DNA of 10,146 nucleotides from Pseudomonadota bacterium (GCA_023424275.1 JAFAED010000325.1:1-10146), one strand, 5' to 3'. Shown: positions 1 through 6,780, counted from the first letter of the stretch. Notes: generated from the sequence alone by a model not told the origin. A program made the numbers and translations.

Positions 1-1
1 C

Positions 2-394
2 GACCAACGGCTCGGCTATATCAGCGGGGGGCGGTTTTTCGGTCCGCGTATCAACGGTATAGTCCTGCCGGGCGGCGGCAACTGGTCGCGCAGCGGGCGG
101 CTGGGCGACAGCGCTTCGGTTGGCACCTTCGACGCGCGCGCAGTGTGGCAGACCGACGACGGCGACCTTGTCTATCTGAGCTACACCGGCCGCAACATCA
201 TCCCCGACGATGTTCGCGCGACCTTCGTCGACCCTGCCGTCCCCGACGCCGACCCGTCGCGCTATTATCTGCGAATCGCGCCGGTGTTCGAAACCGCGAG
301 TGCAAAATATGGCTGGCTCAACGGTGTGCTCGCCGTCGGCGTCGGCGAGCGCACCGATTTTGGCGTGCGTCATGTGATCCATGAGGTGCTGTAA
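2..394 (+). CDS. DUF3237 family protein, 5' end missing
   Basis: The open frame runs in from the left edge (first whole codon at 2) and gives about 130 residues ending in HVIHEVL. The frame is open upstream of the first ATG and reads GGRFFGPRINGIVLPGGGNW, then the segment around QTDDGDLVYLSYTGR. That pattern (Gly-rich strand, GP-R-G-VLPGG-W, TDDG-L-Y) is typical of the DUF3237 (UPF0311) beta-barrel family, whose members are about 150 residues long, so perhaps 20 to 30 residues are missing. Biochemical function of the family is not established. No signal peptide can be judged because the N-terminus is absent. The stop codon lies 1 nt before the ATG of the downstream glutathione transferase, so the two are almost certainly one transcription unit and translationally coupled. 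Family assignment is fairly sure; function is unknown. Confidence 0.85.
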   Translation, partial: DQRLGYISGGRFFGPRINGIVLPGGGNWSRSGRLGDSASVGTFDARAVWQTDDGDLVYLSYTGRNIIPDDVRATFVDPAVPDADPSRYYLRIAPVFETASAKYGWLNGVLAVGVGERTDFGVRHVIHEVL

Positions 395-395
395 C

Positions 396-1121
396 ATGAT
401 CGATCTTCATTATTCGGCGACCCCGAACGGGCAAAAGATCGCGATCATGCTCGAGGAAATCGGCGCGCCCTATCGCGTCATCCCCTATGACATTTTCGAA
501 GGCGACCAACTGACCGCCGAATTCGGGCGCATTAATCCGAACCACAAGCTGCCCGCCATCGTCGACCAAGATCCGGCGGAGGGCGGCGCGCCGGTTGCTG
601 TCTTTGAATCGGGTGCGATCCTGCAATATCTCGCCGAAAAGAGCGGGCGTTTCCTGCCGGTATCGGGCGCGGCGCGCGCGGCGACCCTGTCATGGCTGAC
701 CTGGCAGGTCGCGGGGCTGGGGCCGATGGGCGGACAGGCGAGCCATTTCCTCCGCTACGCCCCGGCGGGGCAGGATTATGCGATCGAGCGATATACGAAG
801 GAACTCACGCGCCTGCTCACCGTGCTCGAAAAAAGGCTCGAGAAAAGCGCCTATGTGGCGGGCGACGATTATAGCATCGCCGATATGGCGATCTGGCCCG
901 GCCGCGCGTCGGCATTCGTAATGGGGCTGGGACTCGACGAATGGCCCGCGATGCGCGGCTGGTTCGAACGCATCCGCGAACGTCCCGCGGTCACCCGCGC
1001 GATGGCGCGCGACGATCTGAAGGCGCCCGCCAAATATGTGGGCCGGCACCAGCAACTTGACGACAAGGAATGGTCGAACATGTTCGGCGATGCGAACCGC
1101 GCGGCGGTCGGGCGGGACTAG
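396..1121 (+). CDS. Glutathione S-transferase family protein, YfcG/Nu-class-like
   Basis: A 241-residue cytosolic glutathione transferase, full length for the family. The thioredoxin-like N-terminal domain (about 1-85) carries T9-P10-N11-G12, the cis-proline region N49-H50-K51-L52-P53, and the glutathione-binding E71-S72-G73. The helical C-terminal domain (about 95-210) has R132 in an ERY segment and the N-capping box S160-I-A-D163. T9, N11 and the RY arginine correspond to residues described around glutathione in E. coli YfcG, which has disulfide reductase activity; that parallel is from memory of the family. Substrate is unknown; glutathione-dependent disulfide reduction or detoxification is likely. 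I chose the ATG at 396 rather than the in-frame ATG at 381: 396 is preceded by GAGG at 383-386 with 9 nt spacing, and the longer version would add an unrelated MRCCN and overlap DUF3237. It is paralogous to the minus-strand transferase at 1472-2176. Confidence 0.93.
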   Translation: MIDLHYSATPNGQKIAIMLEEIGAPYRVIPYDIFEGDQLTAEFGRINPNHKLPAIVDQDPAEGGAPVAVFESGAILQYLAEKSGRFLPVSGAARAATLSWLTWQVAGLGPMGGQASHFLRYAPAGQDYAIERYTKELTRLLTVLEKRLEKSAYVAGDDYSIADMAIWPGRASAFVMGLGLDEWPAMRGWFERIRERPAVTRAMARDDLKAPAKYVGRHQQLDDKEWSNMFGDANRAAVGRD

Positions 1122-1134
1122 ACCGCCCGGCCGC
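1104..1134. terminator. GC-rich hairpin at the convergent gene ends
   Basis: Positions 1104-1115 pair with 1123-1134 over 12 bp, with one T·G wobble, around a 7-nt loop (1116-1122) that contains the TAG stop of the glutathione transferase. It sits between convergent genes (stops at 1121 and 1151). No T tract follows on either strand, so it is at best a weak or factor-assisted bidirectional terminator, or an mRNA 3'-end stabiliser. Confidence 0.5.
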
Positions 1135-1150
1135 GCCATGGGGCCAGACC

Positions 1151-1372
1151 TTAGCCCTCGCTCGGAACGTGTAACGCGACGGTCCAGCCCCAGGCGTTGA
1201 TCTCGGCCACGCGCGCCGCGGGGAACCAGCCCGAGCGCTGGACCAGCTTCAGCGAGCGCAGCCGGTCGTCGTCCTCGCCCCACGGCATCGCCGTGCGCGC
1301 GCGGGCCAGTTCGACCAGCCGCTTACCCTGTCGTTTTGTCAAACCTCCTGCCGTTTCGAACGCATCGAACAT
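1151..1372 (-). CDS. Small hypothetical protein, 73 residues
   Basis: I do not recognise a family. The 73-residue product starts MFDAFETAGGLTKRQGKRL and ends HVPSEG. It is basic in the first third (K13, R14, K17, R18), then has acidic W-G-E-D-D-D-R and a tryptophan-rich end (GWFP, NAWGWTV). There is no signal peptide, membrane helix or cysteine. G/C-rich third codon positions through most of the frame match neighbouring genes and favour real coding over the opposing frames. The ATG at 1372 has a GGGGG run 4 nt upstream; an in-frame ATG at 1420 would add 16 residues but has no clear ribosome site and lies closer to the hairpin of the preceding gene. It is on the same strand as the transferase at 1472-2176, but separated by a terminator-like stem-loop, so it may have its own promoter. 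Confidence 0.6.
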   Translation of the reverse strand: MFDAFETAGGLTKRQGKRLVELARARTAMPWGEDDDRLRSLKLVQRSGWFPAARVAEINAWGWTVALHVPSEG

Positions 1373-1444
1373 GAAGCCCCCGTTGCAATCGCAAGTCCCC
1401 CGACTCGCCCCGGACTTCATCGTGCCAAGCTTGGGGTGCGCGGT

Positions 1445-1466
1445 GGCCCCAAAATTTGTTGGGGCC
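1445..1466 (-). terminator. Stem-loop after the minus-strand glutathione transferase
   Basis: An 8-bp perfect stem (1445-1452 with 1459-1466, GGCCCCAA/TTGGGGCC) closes a 6-nt loop, starting 5 nt after the TGA of the glutathione transferase at 1472-2176. Position and stability suggest a transcription terminator for the CoA transferase and glutathione transferase operon. There is no T run after it on the minus strand, so it is not a canonical intrinsic terminator. Confidence 0.55.
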
Positions 1467-1471
1467 GTCGA

Positions 1472-2176
1472 TCAACGCTTCGCGTGCTGGCGGTCGCCCC
1501 ACAGGATCGCGCGATGCTCGTCGGTAAAGCCCGTCAGCCCGCCCTCGATCGTCTCGGCCCGCGCGACGCCGACCGTCATGCCTTCGGCAACCGCAGGGCG
1601 TTCGAGCATTGCGGCGCCCCAGCGATCGACGTTCGGAAAACGCCCCGCTTTCTCGATCAGCTGGCGGCGCAGATAGGGCAGGGTCGCCATATCGGCGATC
1701 GTATAGTCGTCGCCCGCAAGCCATTCGGCCTCACCCAGCCGCTTGTCGATCACCATCATCAGCCGGTCGACCTCGCGGCTGTACCGCGCGATGGCATAGT
1801 CGTGCCGGTCCTTGGCATAATGGGTGAAATGCGCCTCCTGCCCGAACATCGGGCCGACACCCGATACCTGGAACATCAGCCATTGCCAGCAGATCGCGCG
1901 CTTCACCGGATCGGTCGGTACGAAGCGCCCCGTCTTCTCGGCGAGATAGAGCAGGATCGCGCCGGTTTCCCACAGCACGAAGCGTTCACCGTCCGGCCCT
2001 TCGTCGTCGACGATGACCGGCGTCTTGTTGTTCGGATTGAGCGCAAGAAATTCGGGGGTTAGCTGATCGCCCGCGAGAATGTCGATATAGTCGAGCCGCC
2101 ATTCGAGCCCCATTTCGAGGAGCGCGATCGCGATCTTGCGCGCATTGGGGGTGGGGCCGCCATAGAGGGTGATCAT
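1472..2176 (-). CDS. Glutathione S-transferase family protein, YfcG-like paralogue
   Basis: A 234-residue soluble glutathione transferase. The N-terminal thioredoxin fold has T9-P10-N11-A12, the NPNNKTP loop with its cis-proline (P53), and E70-T71-G72, where the usual serine of the ESG glutathione site is a threonine. The helical domain has the ARY segment (R131) and the capping box T159-I-A-D162. It resembles the plus-strand transferase at 396-1121 along its whole length, sharing GDQLT-EF---NPN-K-P-IVD, Y-I-RY and the GDDY-IADMA block, so the two look like diverged paralogues. The ATG is 4 nt after the stop of the CoA transferase, with GGGAGG (rc of 2186-2191) inside the end of that gene, so it is the second gene of a minus-strand operon. 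A link to a CoA thioester pathway suggests a role with an electrophilic or disulfide intermediate, but the substrate cannot be read from sequence. Confidence 0.93.
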   Translation of the reverse strand: MITLYGGPTPNARKIAIALLEMGLEWRLDYIDILAGDQLTPEFLALNPNNKTPVIVDDEGPDGERFVLWETGAILLYLAEKTGRFVPTDPVKRAICWQWLMFQVSGVGPMFGQEAHFTHYAKDRHDYAIARYSREVDRLMMVIDKRLGEAEWLAGDDYTIADMATLPYLRRQLIEKAGRFPNVDRWGAAMLERPAVAEGMTVGVARAETIEGGLTGFTDEHRAILWGDRQHAKR

Positions 2177-2180
2177 CGCG

Positions 2181-3344
2181 TCAAACCTCCCGTCCGAGCC
2201 AGCGCTTCAGCACGTCGGCGCTATCCTGTCCGACGGTCAGCGGGGCAGGACGCCGCACGCTGCCCGGCGTAGCCGACAGTTTCGGGAATATGCCCTGCAT
2301 CCGGATTTCGCCCAGCTCTGCGTCGGGAACGCTCACCAGCGCCTCACGCGCGGCGAAATGCGGGTCGGCCAGCATGTCCTCGGCATCGAAGATGCGGCCT
2401 GCGGGAACGCCGGCCTCGACCATCTTCTGCTCCAGCTCTTCGATGGTCAGCGTGCTGGTCCACTCGCCGATCAGCGCGTCGAGCTCCTCCTGCCGCACCC
2501 CGCGCGCGCGGTGCGTCGCATAGCGTTCGTCGGTGGCGAGTTCGGGCTGCCCCATCGCCGCCGCCAGCCGCGCGAACACGCCATCCTGATTGGCGCCGAT
2601 CAGATATTCGCCGTCCTTGCACGGATAGACGTTCGACGGCGCGATTGCGGGCAGGGTGGACCCGGTGCGGCGGCGCTTGGTGCCGCTTGCAGAATAGTCG
2701 GACACGGTCGATTCCATCACCTGCAGCACCGCCTCGTACAGCGCGGAATCGACGATCTGGCCTTCGCCGGTCTTGCTGCGATGATGGAGCGCCGCGAGCG
2801 CGCCCATGCACCCGTAAGTCGCAGCGAGCGTGTCGCCGATCGACACGCCCATGCGCGCGGGCGGCAGGTCGGGATAGCCGACGATGCCGCGCCAGCCGCC
2901 CATGGCCTCGCCGATCCCGCCGAAGCCGGCGCGCGCCGAATAGGGACCGGTCTGGCCGTAACCCGACACGCGCACGACAATGAGGCCCGGGTTCGTCTTG
3001 CGCAGCTCTGACGGGTCGAGGTGCCATTTTTCGAGCGTGCCGGGACGGAAATTCTCGATCAATATGTCGGCCTTGGCGATCAGCTCGCGCGCGAGCGCCT
3101 GTCCCTCTTCGCTGCGCAGGTCGACGGCGACCGAATATTTGTTGCGCGCGATCACGCGCCACCAGCTCGGTTTGTCGCCCTGGCCCCAGTTGCGCATCTG
3201 GTCGCCCGTCACCGGGGGCTCGAGCTTGACGATCTCGGCGCCCATGTCGCCAAGGAGCTGGCCGCAAAAGGGCCCCGCGATCAGCTGCCCCATTTCGACG
3301 ACCTTGATGCCTTCCAGCGCGCCCCCGCTGCCCGTCTCGCTCAT
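2181..3344 (-). CDS. CaiB/BaiF-family (class III) CoA transferase
   Basis: A 387-residue enzyme, typical family length, expected to move CoA between acyl-CoA and a free carboxylate in the cytosol. Visible family landmarks are LEGIKVVEMGQLIAGPFC near the N-terminus, LGDMGAEIVKLEPP (31-44), the RNKYSVAVDLR segment (67-77), ENFRPGT (97-103), GYGQTGPY (128-135), and D171 in GVSIGD, which aligns with the aspartate that forms the acyl anhydride. The C-terminal part holds AGVPAGRIFDAEDMLADPHFAAR. I start at 3344, where AAGGA stands 6 to 7 nt upstream; an in-frame ATG at 3392 would add 16 residues but lies at or before the expected transcription start. It is co-transcribed with a glutathione transferase and divergent from an HMG-CoA-lyase-family gene. 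Succinyl-CoA:3-hydroxymethylglutarate or glutarate transferases belong to this family, making a dicarboxylate substrate plausible; exact specificity is unknown. Confidence 0.93.
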   Translation of the reverse strand: MSETGSGGALEGIKVVEMGQLIAGPFCGQLLGDMGAEIVKLEPPVTGDQMRNWGQGDKPSWWRVIARNKYSVAVDLRSEEGQALARELIAKADILIENFRPGTLEKWHLDPSELRKTNPGLIVVRVSGYGQTGPYSARAGFGGIGEAMGGWRGIVGYPDLPPARMGVSIGDTLAATYGCMGALAALHHRSKTGEGQIVDSALYEAVLQVMESTVSDYSASGTKRRRTGSTLPAIAPSNVYPCKDGEYLIGANQDGVFARLAAAMGQPELATDERYATHRARGVRQEELDALIGEWTSTLTIEELEQKMVEAGVPAGRIFDAEDMLADPHFAAREALVSVPDAELGEIRMQGIFPKLSATPGSVRRPAPLTVGQDSADVLKRWLGREV

Positions 3345-3398
3345 ATCATTCCTTTCGCGGCCGACTCTGGTAAGACGACCTGCCTCGCCCATGGCCTT

Positions 3399-3428
3399 TG
3401 TATACTTAGAATGCTATGTAATTTTCAA
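3399..3428 (-). promoter_or_regulatory. Candidate sigma70-type promoter for the CoA transferase operon
   Basis: On the minus strand, TTGAAA (3423-3428) is separated by 18 nt from TATACA (3399-3404). Transcription would start near 3392, leaving an untranslated leader of about 48 nt before the ATG at 3344. The region 3345-3462 is clearly more AT-rich than the rest of the window, as expected for a shared divergent promoter. A plus-strand promoter for the lyase must lie in the same segment, but no good pair was found; GATAAT at 3446-3451 is too close to the start codon to be convincing. Confidence 0.4.
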
Positions 3429-3462
3429 CCTGCTAAATGACTCGGGATAATCAGGACGCAAG

Positions 3463-4368
3463 ATGTTGAAAAATCATGCTGTGGAATTGGTGGAAGTCGG
3501 CCCGCGCGATGGGCTTCAGAATGAAGCCACGATCGTCTCGACCACCGACAAGCTCGAACTCATCCGCCGCGCGATCGACTATGGCGTCCGGCGTATCGAG
3601 GTGACGAGCTTCGTCAATCCCAAGAAGGTGCCGCAACTCGCCGACGCCGAGGAGCTGGTGGCGATGCTGCCCGATCGCGACGATGTGACCTATATCGGTC
3701 TCGTCCTCAACCGCCGCGGCGCCGAACGCGCGCTTGCAACCGGCCGTATCGACGAACTTGGTGCGGTATGCGTGACGAGCGATACGTTCGGCGTCCGCAA
3801 TCAGGGCCAAAGCTCCGATGAATCGCTCGCCGCGGCGATGGAGGTCGTCGCGCTGGCGCAGGCGGCGGGGCGAAGCGGCCAGATCACCATCGCGACCGCC
3901 TTCGGCTGCCCCTTCGAGGGCGAGGTCGCGCTGGGCCGGGTGGTCGAGATGGCAAAGCGCGCCGCCGACGCGGAGCCGCGCGAAATTGCGCTTGCCGACA
4001 CGATCGGCGTCGGCGTGCCCGCGCAGGTCGCCGAAATGGTCGGCCGCGTGCGCGAGGCGGTCGGCGGCCTTCCGGTGCGCGTCCATTTCCACAACACGCG
4101 CGGCACCGGCATCGCCAACGTCTGGGCGGCAGTGCGCGAAGGCGCGGCGACGGTCGACGCATCGCTCGGCGGGCTCGGCGGCTGTCCCTTCGCACCGGGC
4201 GCCGCGGGCAATGTCGCGACCGAGGACGTGCTTTACATGCTCGACCGCAGCGGGATCGAAACCGGCGTTGCGCTGCCGCAGGCGGTCGCGGCGGCGGGAT
4301 GGCTCACCGGCGTGATGGGACGAGCGCTCCCGGCAATGGTCAGCAAGGCGCCGGCGTTTCCCGGCTGA
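3463..4368 (+). CDS. Hydroxymethylglutaryl-CoA lyase family protein
   Basis: A 301-residue DRE-TIM metallolyase, full length. Expected reaction: retro-Claisen cleavage of a 3-hydroxy-3-methylacyl-CoA such as HMG-CoA to acetyl-CoA plus a keto acid (acetoacetate). Key residues are visible: R15-D16-G17-L18-Q19-N20-E21 at the first strand, E46-V-T-S-F, the metal-binding H208-F-H210-N211, and the lyase signature GGLGGCPFAPGAAGN (236-250) with C241 and N250. The loop after strand 4 reads SDTFGVRNQGQS, whereas many true HMG-CoA lyases have a different, Asn/Ile-rich sequence there, so a related substrate (citramalyl-CoA-like or a branched HMG analogue) is possible. The start is backed by AGGA at 3453-3456, 6 nt upstream. 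It is divergent from the CoA transferase, which would make its CoA thioester substrate. It converges with the exporter gene with only 3 nt between stops. Confidence 0.92.
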   Translation: MLKNHAVELVEVGPRDGLQNEATIVSTTDKLELIRRAIDYGVRRIEVTSFVNPKKVPQLADAEELVAMLPDRDDVTYIGLVLNRRGAERALATGRIDELGAVCVTSDTFGVRNQGQSSDESLAAAMEVVALAQAAGRSGQITIATAFGCPFEGEVALGRVVEMAKRAADAEPREIALADTIGVGVPAQVAEMVGRVREAVGGLPVRVHFHNTRGTGIANVWAAVREGAATVDASLGGLGGCPFAPGAAGNVATEDVLYMLDRSGIETGVALPQAVAAAGWLTGVMGRALPAMVSKAPAFPG

Positions 4369-4371
4369 GGG

Positions 4372-5472
4372 TCAGATCAGCCAGAGCGCGAACAGCAGCG
4401 AGACCGCAAAACTGGTGACCGACGCCGCGGCGACAGGAACGACCGCGCGCCAGCCCGTCCCCAGCAGCAGGTCCATGCGCGTACGCATCGCGGTTGCGGT
4501 GACCGCGAACAGGAGCAGCGCCTTCGACGCCGTCAGTGCCGCGCCGCGTACCGCATCGGGGATCGGGAGCATGCTGTTCAGCGTCACCACGGCAAAAAAG
4601 GCCGTGATGAACCAGGGGAGGGCGAGGCGGCGCCAGATGCGCGTGCTCGTACCGCCCTCGGGCTTCAGGAGCAGGCCGACGAGCGCGACCACCGGAGCCA
4701 GCAGCGCGACCCGTGCGAGCTTCACGATCGTCGCGCTCGCACCCGCCGCGTCGGAAAAGGCATAGCCGCCGCCGATCGCCTGCGCGACGTCGTGGATCGA
4801 CGCGCCGATCAGGAAACCCGCCTGCGCATCGTTCAAGCCGAAGCGCGCGGCGAGCAGGGGGTAGACGGTCATCGCGAGCGCGCTGGCGAGCGAGACGCCG
4901 ACGAGGGTCAGCGCGAACTGCGCCTGCGGCAGCCGCTGGCGCCCGATGACGCCATAAAGCGCGAGCGCCGCACTCGCGCCGCAAATCGCGGTTGCCCCGC
5001 CCGCGAGCAATCCTGAATAGGGGGACTGTCCCGCAAGGCGCGCGCCCAGAAAGCCCGCGCCCATGGTCAGCGTCATGATGACGACCAGCGCCGCGAACGG
5101 CACCGGCCCCAATACCGCGATCTGCAGGAACGTGACCTGCAACCCCAGCACGACGATCCCGAAGCGCAGGAAGGTGCGCGATGCGAAGTCGAGCCCGCGG
5201 TGCGTCGCCTCGTTCGCCGAAATGAAATTGAGCGCCAGCCCGACGAGCAAGCCGAGAAGGATGATCGGAAAGCCATAATGGTCGGACAGCCACGCGGCGG
5301 CGGCCGATGCCGCGCCGCAGGCGGCAAGGCCGGGGAACAGGCTACCCTTCGGCGCCGTCCCGGCCATCGTCTGCGCCAGATGCAATTCGCCGAACAGGTC
5401 GCCGCCGCTCGGCAGATTGTTCCAGTGCGCGTGGCGCATCGACGTCAAATCGGTTCTGTCCAGCGTTGTCAT
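4372..5472 (-). CDS. YeiH family putative sulfate exporter
   Basis: A 366-residue integral membrane protein of the YeiH/PSE family. After a polar leader of about 40 residues there are about ten hydrophobic segments, including 66-82, 103-121, 126-142, 185-205, 255-268, 286-300, 313-327 and 345-365. Family landmarks are GGATAICGASAALALYG (158-174), GASIHDVAQAIGGGYAFSD (223-241) and VKLARVALLAPVVALVGLLL (250-269). The family is annotated as putative sulfate or sulfonate-related exporters; direct transport evidence is thin. I start at the ATG at 5472 (MTTLDRTD), although its ribosome site is weak; 5439 is an in-frame alternative, and the long open extension to 5706 overlaps the divergent regulator and has no family character. 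Its position opposite a LacI regulator that leads an SsuD-type monooxygenase cluster suggests it exports the sulfite or sulfate released. Confidence 0.88.
   Translation of the reverse strand: MTTLDRTDLTSMRHAHWNNLPSGGDLFGELHLAQTMAGTAPKGSLFPGLAACGAASAAAAWLSDHYGFPIILLGLLVGLALNFISANEATHRGLDFASRTFLRFGIVVLGLQVTFLQIAVLGPVPFAALVVIMTLTMGAGFLGARLAGQSPYSGLLAGGATAICGASAALALYGVIGRQRLPQAQFALTLVGVSLASALAMTVYPLLAARFGLNDAQAGFLIGASIHDVAQAIGGGYAFSDAAGASATIVKLARVALLAPVVALVGLLLKPEGGTSTRIWRRLALPWFITAFFAVVTLNSMLPIPDAVRGAALTASKALLLFAVTATAMRTRMDLLLGTGWRAVVPVAAASVTSFAVSLLFALWLI
5458..5471 (-). promoter_or_regulatory. Possible LacI operator half-site at the exporter start
   Basis: Read on the minus strand this is TGACAACGCTGGAC. 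Its first eight bases are identical to the site before the MFS gene (6841-6848), and the right half is degenerate. It overlaps the exporter start codon, and ATG-ACA is a common gene beginning, so chance is a real possibility. Confidence 0.25.
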
Positions 5473-5505
5473 AGGGTCGCGTCTTATCTCCAATGCACAT
5501 GGGCG

Positions 5506-5523
5506 CGCAAGGCTCCTCTTGCG
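5506..5523. promoter_or_regulatory. Inverted repeat between exporter and regulator genes
   Basis: CGCAAG (5506-5511) and CTTGCG (5518-5523) form perfect 6-bp arms around 6 nt, in the 157-bp divergent region 5473-5629. It could be a regulator binding site or a leader hairpin of the exporter mRNA. It does not resemble the other candidate LacI sites. Confidence 0.3.
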
Positions 5524-5629
5524 GTCCGCCGCGCGACGCGCCAAAGCAGACAGCGTGGTCAGCAGGCCGGACGGGGAGATACGCAGCCGTGACAGGGATT
5601 TGGCAGCCGGGGACGGAGCGTCTGCGCGC

Positions 5630-6634
5630 ATGACCCGGGCGACAATCAAGGATGTCTCGCGCGTCGCCGGCGTGTCGATCAAGACGGTGTCGCGCGTCCT
5701 CAACAAGGAACGCTATGTCAGCGAGGACATGCGGCAAAAGGTCGAGGAGGCGGTCGCGCGCCTCAACTATCACCCCAGCCTTGCCGCGCGCACGCTCGCG
5801 GGGCGGCGCTCGTTCCAGATCGGGCTGATCCACGACAACCCCAGCCCCTATTATATCTTCAACATGCAGGCGGGGGTCGGGCAGCGCTGCCGCGAAGCGA
5901 ACTTCCGCATGATCATCCAGCCGTGCGACATCAATTCGCCCGGCCTTATCGACGATATCGGAGCGCTGATCGATCAGGCGCAGCTCGACGGCATCATCAT
6001 GACCCCGCCGGTCACCGACGTCGGCACCGCGCTCGCCGAATTGTTCCGCCGCAAAATCCCCGTCGTGCGCGTCCAGCCGGGTACCGATCTGACCGCGACC
6101 TCGGCGGTCTATATCGACAACGTCCAGGCCGCCGACGACATGACGGCCTATCTGATTTCGCTCGGCCATCGCCGCATCGGCCTTGTCACCGGCCATGCCA
6201 ATTATTTCGCGAGCGGGCAGCGATTGACCGGATACCGGCAGGCGCTCCAGCGCGCGGGCATCGGCTTCGACGCCGCGCTCGTCCACCCCGGCCAGTTCGA
6301 TTTCCAGTCGGGCGCCGCCGCCGCCGAGGCGCTGCTTGAGCTCCCCGAACCGCCGACGGCGATCTTCGCGAGCAGCGACGAAATGGCGGCGGGCGTGCTC
6401 GCCGCGGCGCACCGCATGGGCATTTCGGTGCCCGACCAGCTTTCGGTTGCAGGGTTCGACGACACCGACCTGGCGCAGGTCGTCTGGCCGTCGCTGACGA
6501 CGATCCGCCAGCCTATCCGCGACCTCGGCTACGCCGCCGCGGACCTCCTTCTCGAATTCGGCGAGACGATCGAGCGGCGGCAATTGCCGCACGAACTGAT
6601 CGTGCGCGGATCGACGGCGGGTCCGAAAGGCTGA
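5630..6634 (+). CDS. LacI family transcriptional regulator
   Basis: A 334-residue DNA-binding regulator of normal LacI length. The N-terminal helix-turn-helix (about 5-24) reads TIKDVSRVAGVSIKTVSRVL, followed by the third helix and the hinge segment HPSLAARTLAGRR (48-60). The periplasmic-binding-protein-like sensor domain spans about 62-330 with IGLI, DGIIMTPP (120-127), LGHRRIGLVTG (178-188), AIFASSDEMAAGVL (244-257) and GFDDTDLAQVVWPSLTTIRQP (275-295), the usual effector-domain signatures. I start at the ATG at 5630; upstream in-frame codons to 5417 give arginine-rich sequence unlike any LacI member. A weak GGAG lies about 11 nt upstream. LacI regulators usually repress and respond to sugars or sugar phosphates. 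It is divergent from the exporter and precedes an MFS, reductase and monooxygenase set, so it is the likely local regulator with a sugar-like inducer. Confidence 0.93.
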   Translation: MTRATIKDVSRVAGVSIKTVSRVLNKERYVSEDMRQKVEEAVARLNYHPSLAARTLAGRRSFQIGLIHDNPSPYYIFNMQAGVGQRCREANFRMIIQPCDINSPGLIDDIGALIDQAQLDGIIMTPPVTDVGTALAELFRRKIPVVRVQPGTDLTATSAVYIDNVQAADDMTAYLISLGHRRIGLVTGHANYFASGQRLTGYRQALQRAGIGFDAALVHPGQFDFQSGAAAAEALLELPEPPTAIFASSDEMAAGVLAAAHRMGISVPDQLSVAGFDDTDLAQVVWPSLTTIRQPIRDLGYAAADLLLEFGETIERRQLPHELIVRGSTAGPKG

Positions 6635-6670
6635 AAGCGACCGGTTGCGGCCGGAAGCTGACCTATCTTC

Positions 6671-6780
6671 TCCCCTCCCTTCTAGGGAGGGGCCGGGGGT
6701 GGGTAGCCGCCGAAGGCGGCGCTCTATGGCAACTCGCTTCGCTCCTACCCACCCCTAACCCCTCCCTAGAAGGGAGGGGA
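6671..6780. repeat. 110-bp nested palindromic intergenic element
   Basis: The 36-nt left arm (6671-6706) and right arm (6745-6780) are reverse complements with 3 mismatches. Each arm itself contains a perfect smaller hairpin: nine bases CCCCTCCCT, a 3-nt centre TCT (or AGA), then AGGGAGGGG (6672-6692 and 6759-6779). The central part carries a further hairpin, GCCGCC-GAA-GGCGGC (6706-6720). Runs of four or more C or G dominate. No coding frame is supported. It looks like a dispersed REP/MITE-like element of the sort common between sphingomonad genes; placed 36 nt after the regulator's stop, it may also end or stabilise that transcript. It occupies nearly half of the 256-bp gap 6635-6890. Confidence 0.85.

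Noticed and set aside
1197..2062. Plus-strand open frames opposite the orphan and the second glutathione transferase
   Set aside because: No domain pattern; the minus strand carries a recognised family, and these frames mirror its codon bias.
3345..3392. Upstream ATG of the CoA transferase at 3392
   Set aside because: The ATG at 3344 has a proper ribosome site, and the candidate promoter places the RNA start near 3392, leaving no leader for the longer form.
3446..3451. GATAAT as a -10 box for the lyase gene
   Set aside because: It ends 11 nt before the start codon, so the RNA start would fall on the ribosome site, and no acceptable -35 box is at the right distance.
5417..5629. N-terminal extension of the LacI frame
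   Set aside because: Adds 71 arginine-rich residues before the helix-turn-helix and overlaps the divergent exporter start; LacI proteins begin a few residues before the first helix.
5473..5706. N-terminal extension of the exporter frame
   Set aside because: Would overlap the regulator gene by more than 70 bases and shows no membrane or family character.
5342..6592. 416-codon open frame on the minus strand opposite the LacI gene
   Set aside because: Low-complexity Arg/Asp/Ala-rich product with no recognisable domain, opposite a textbook LacI protein.
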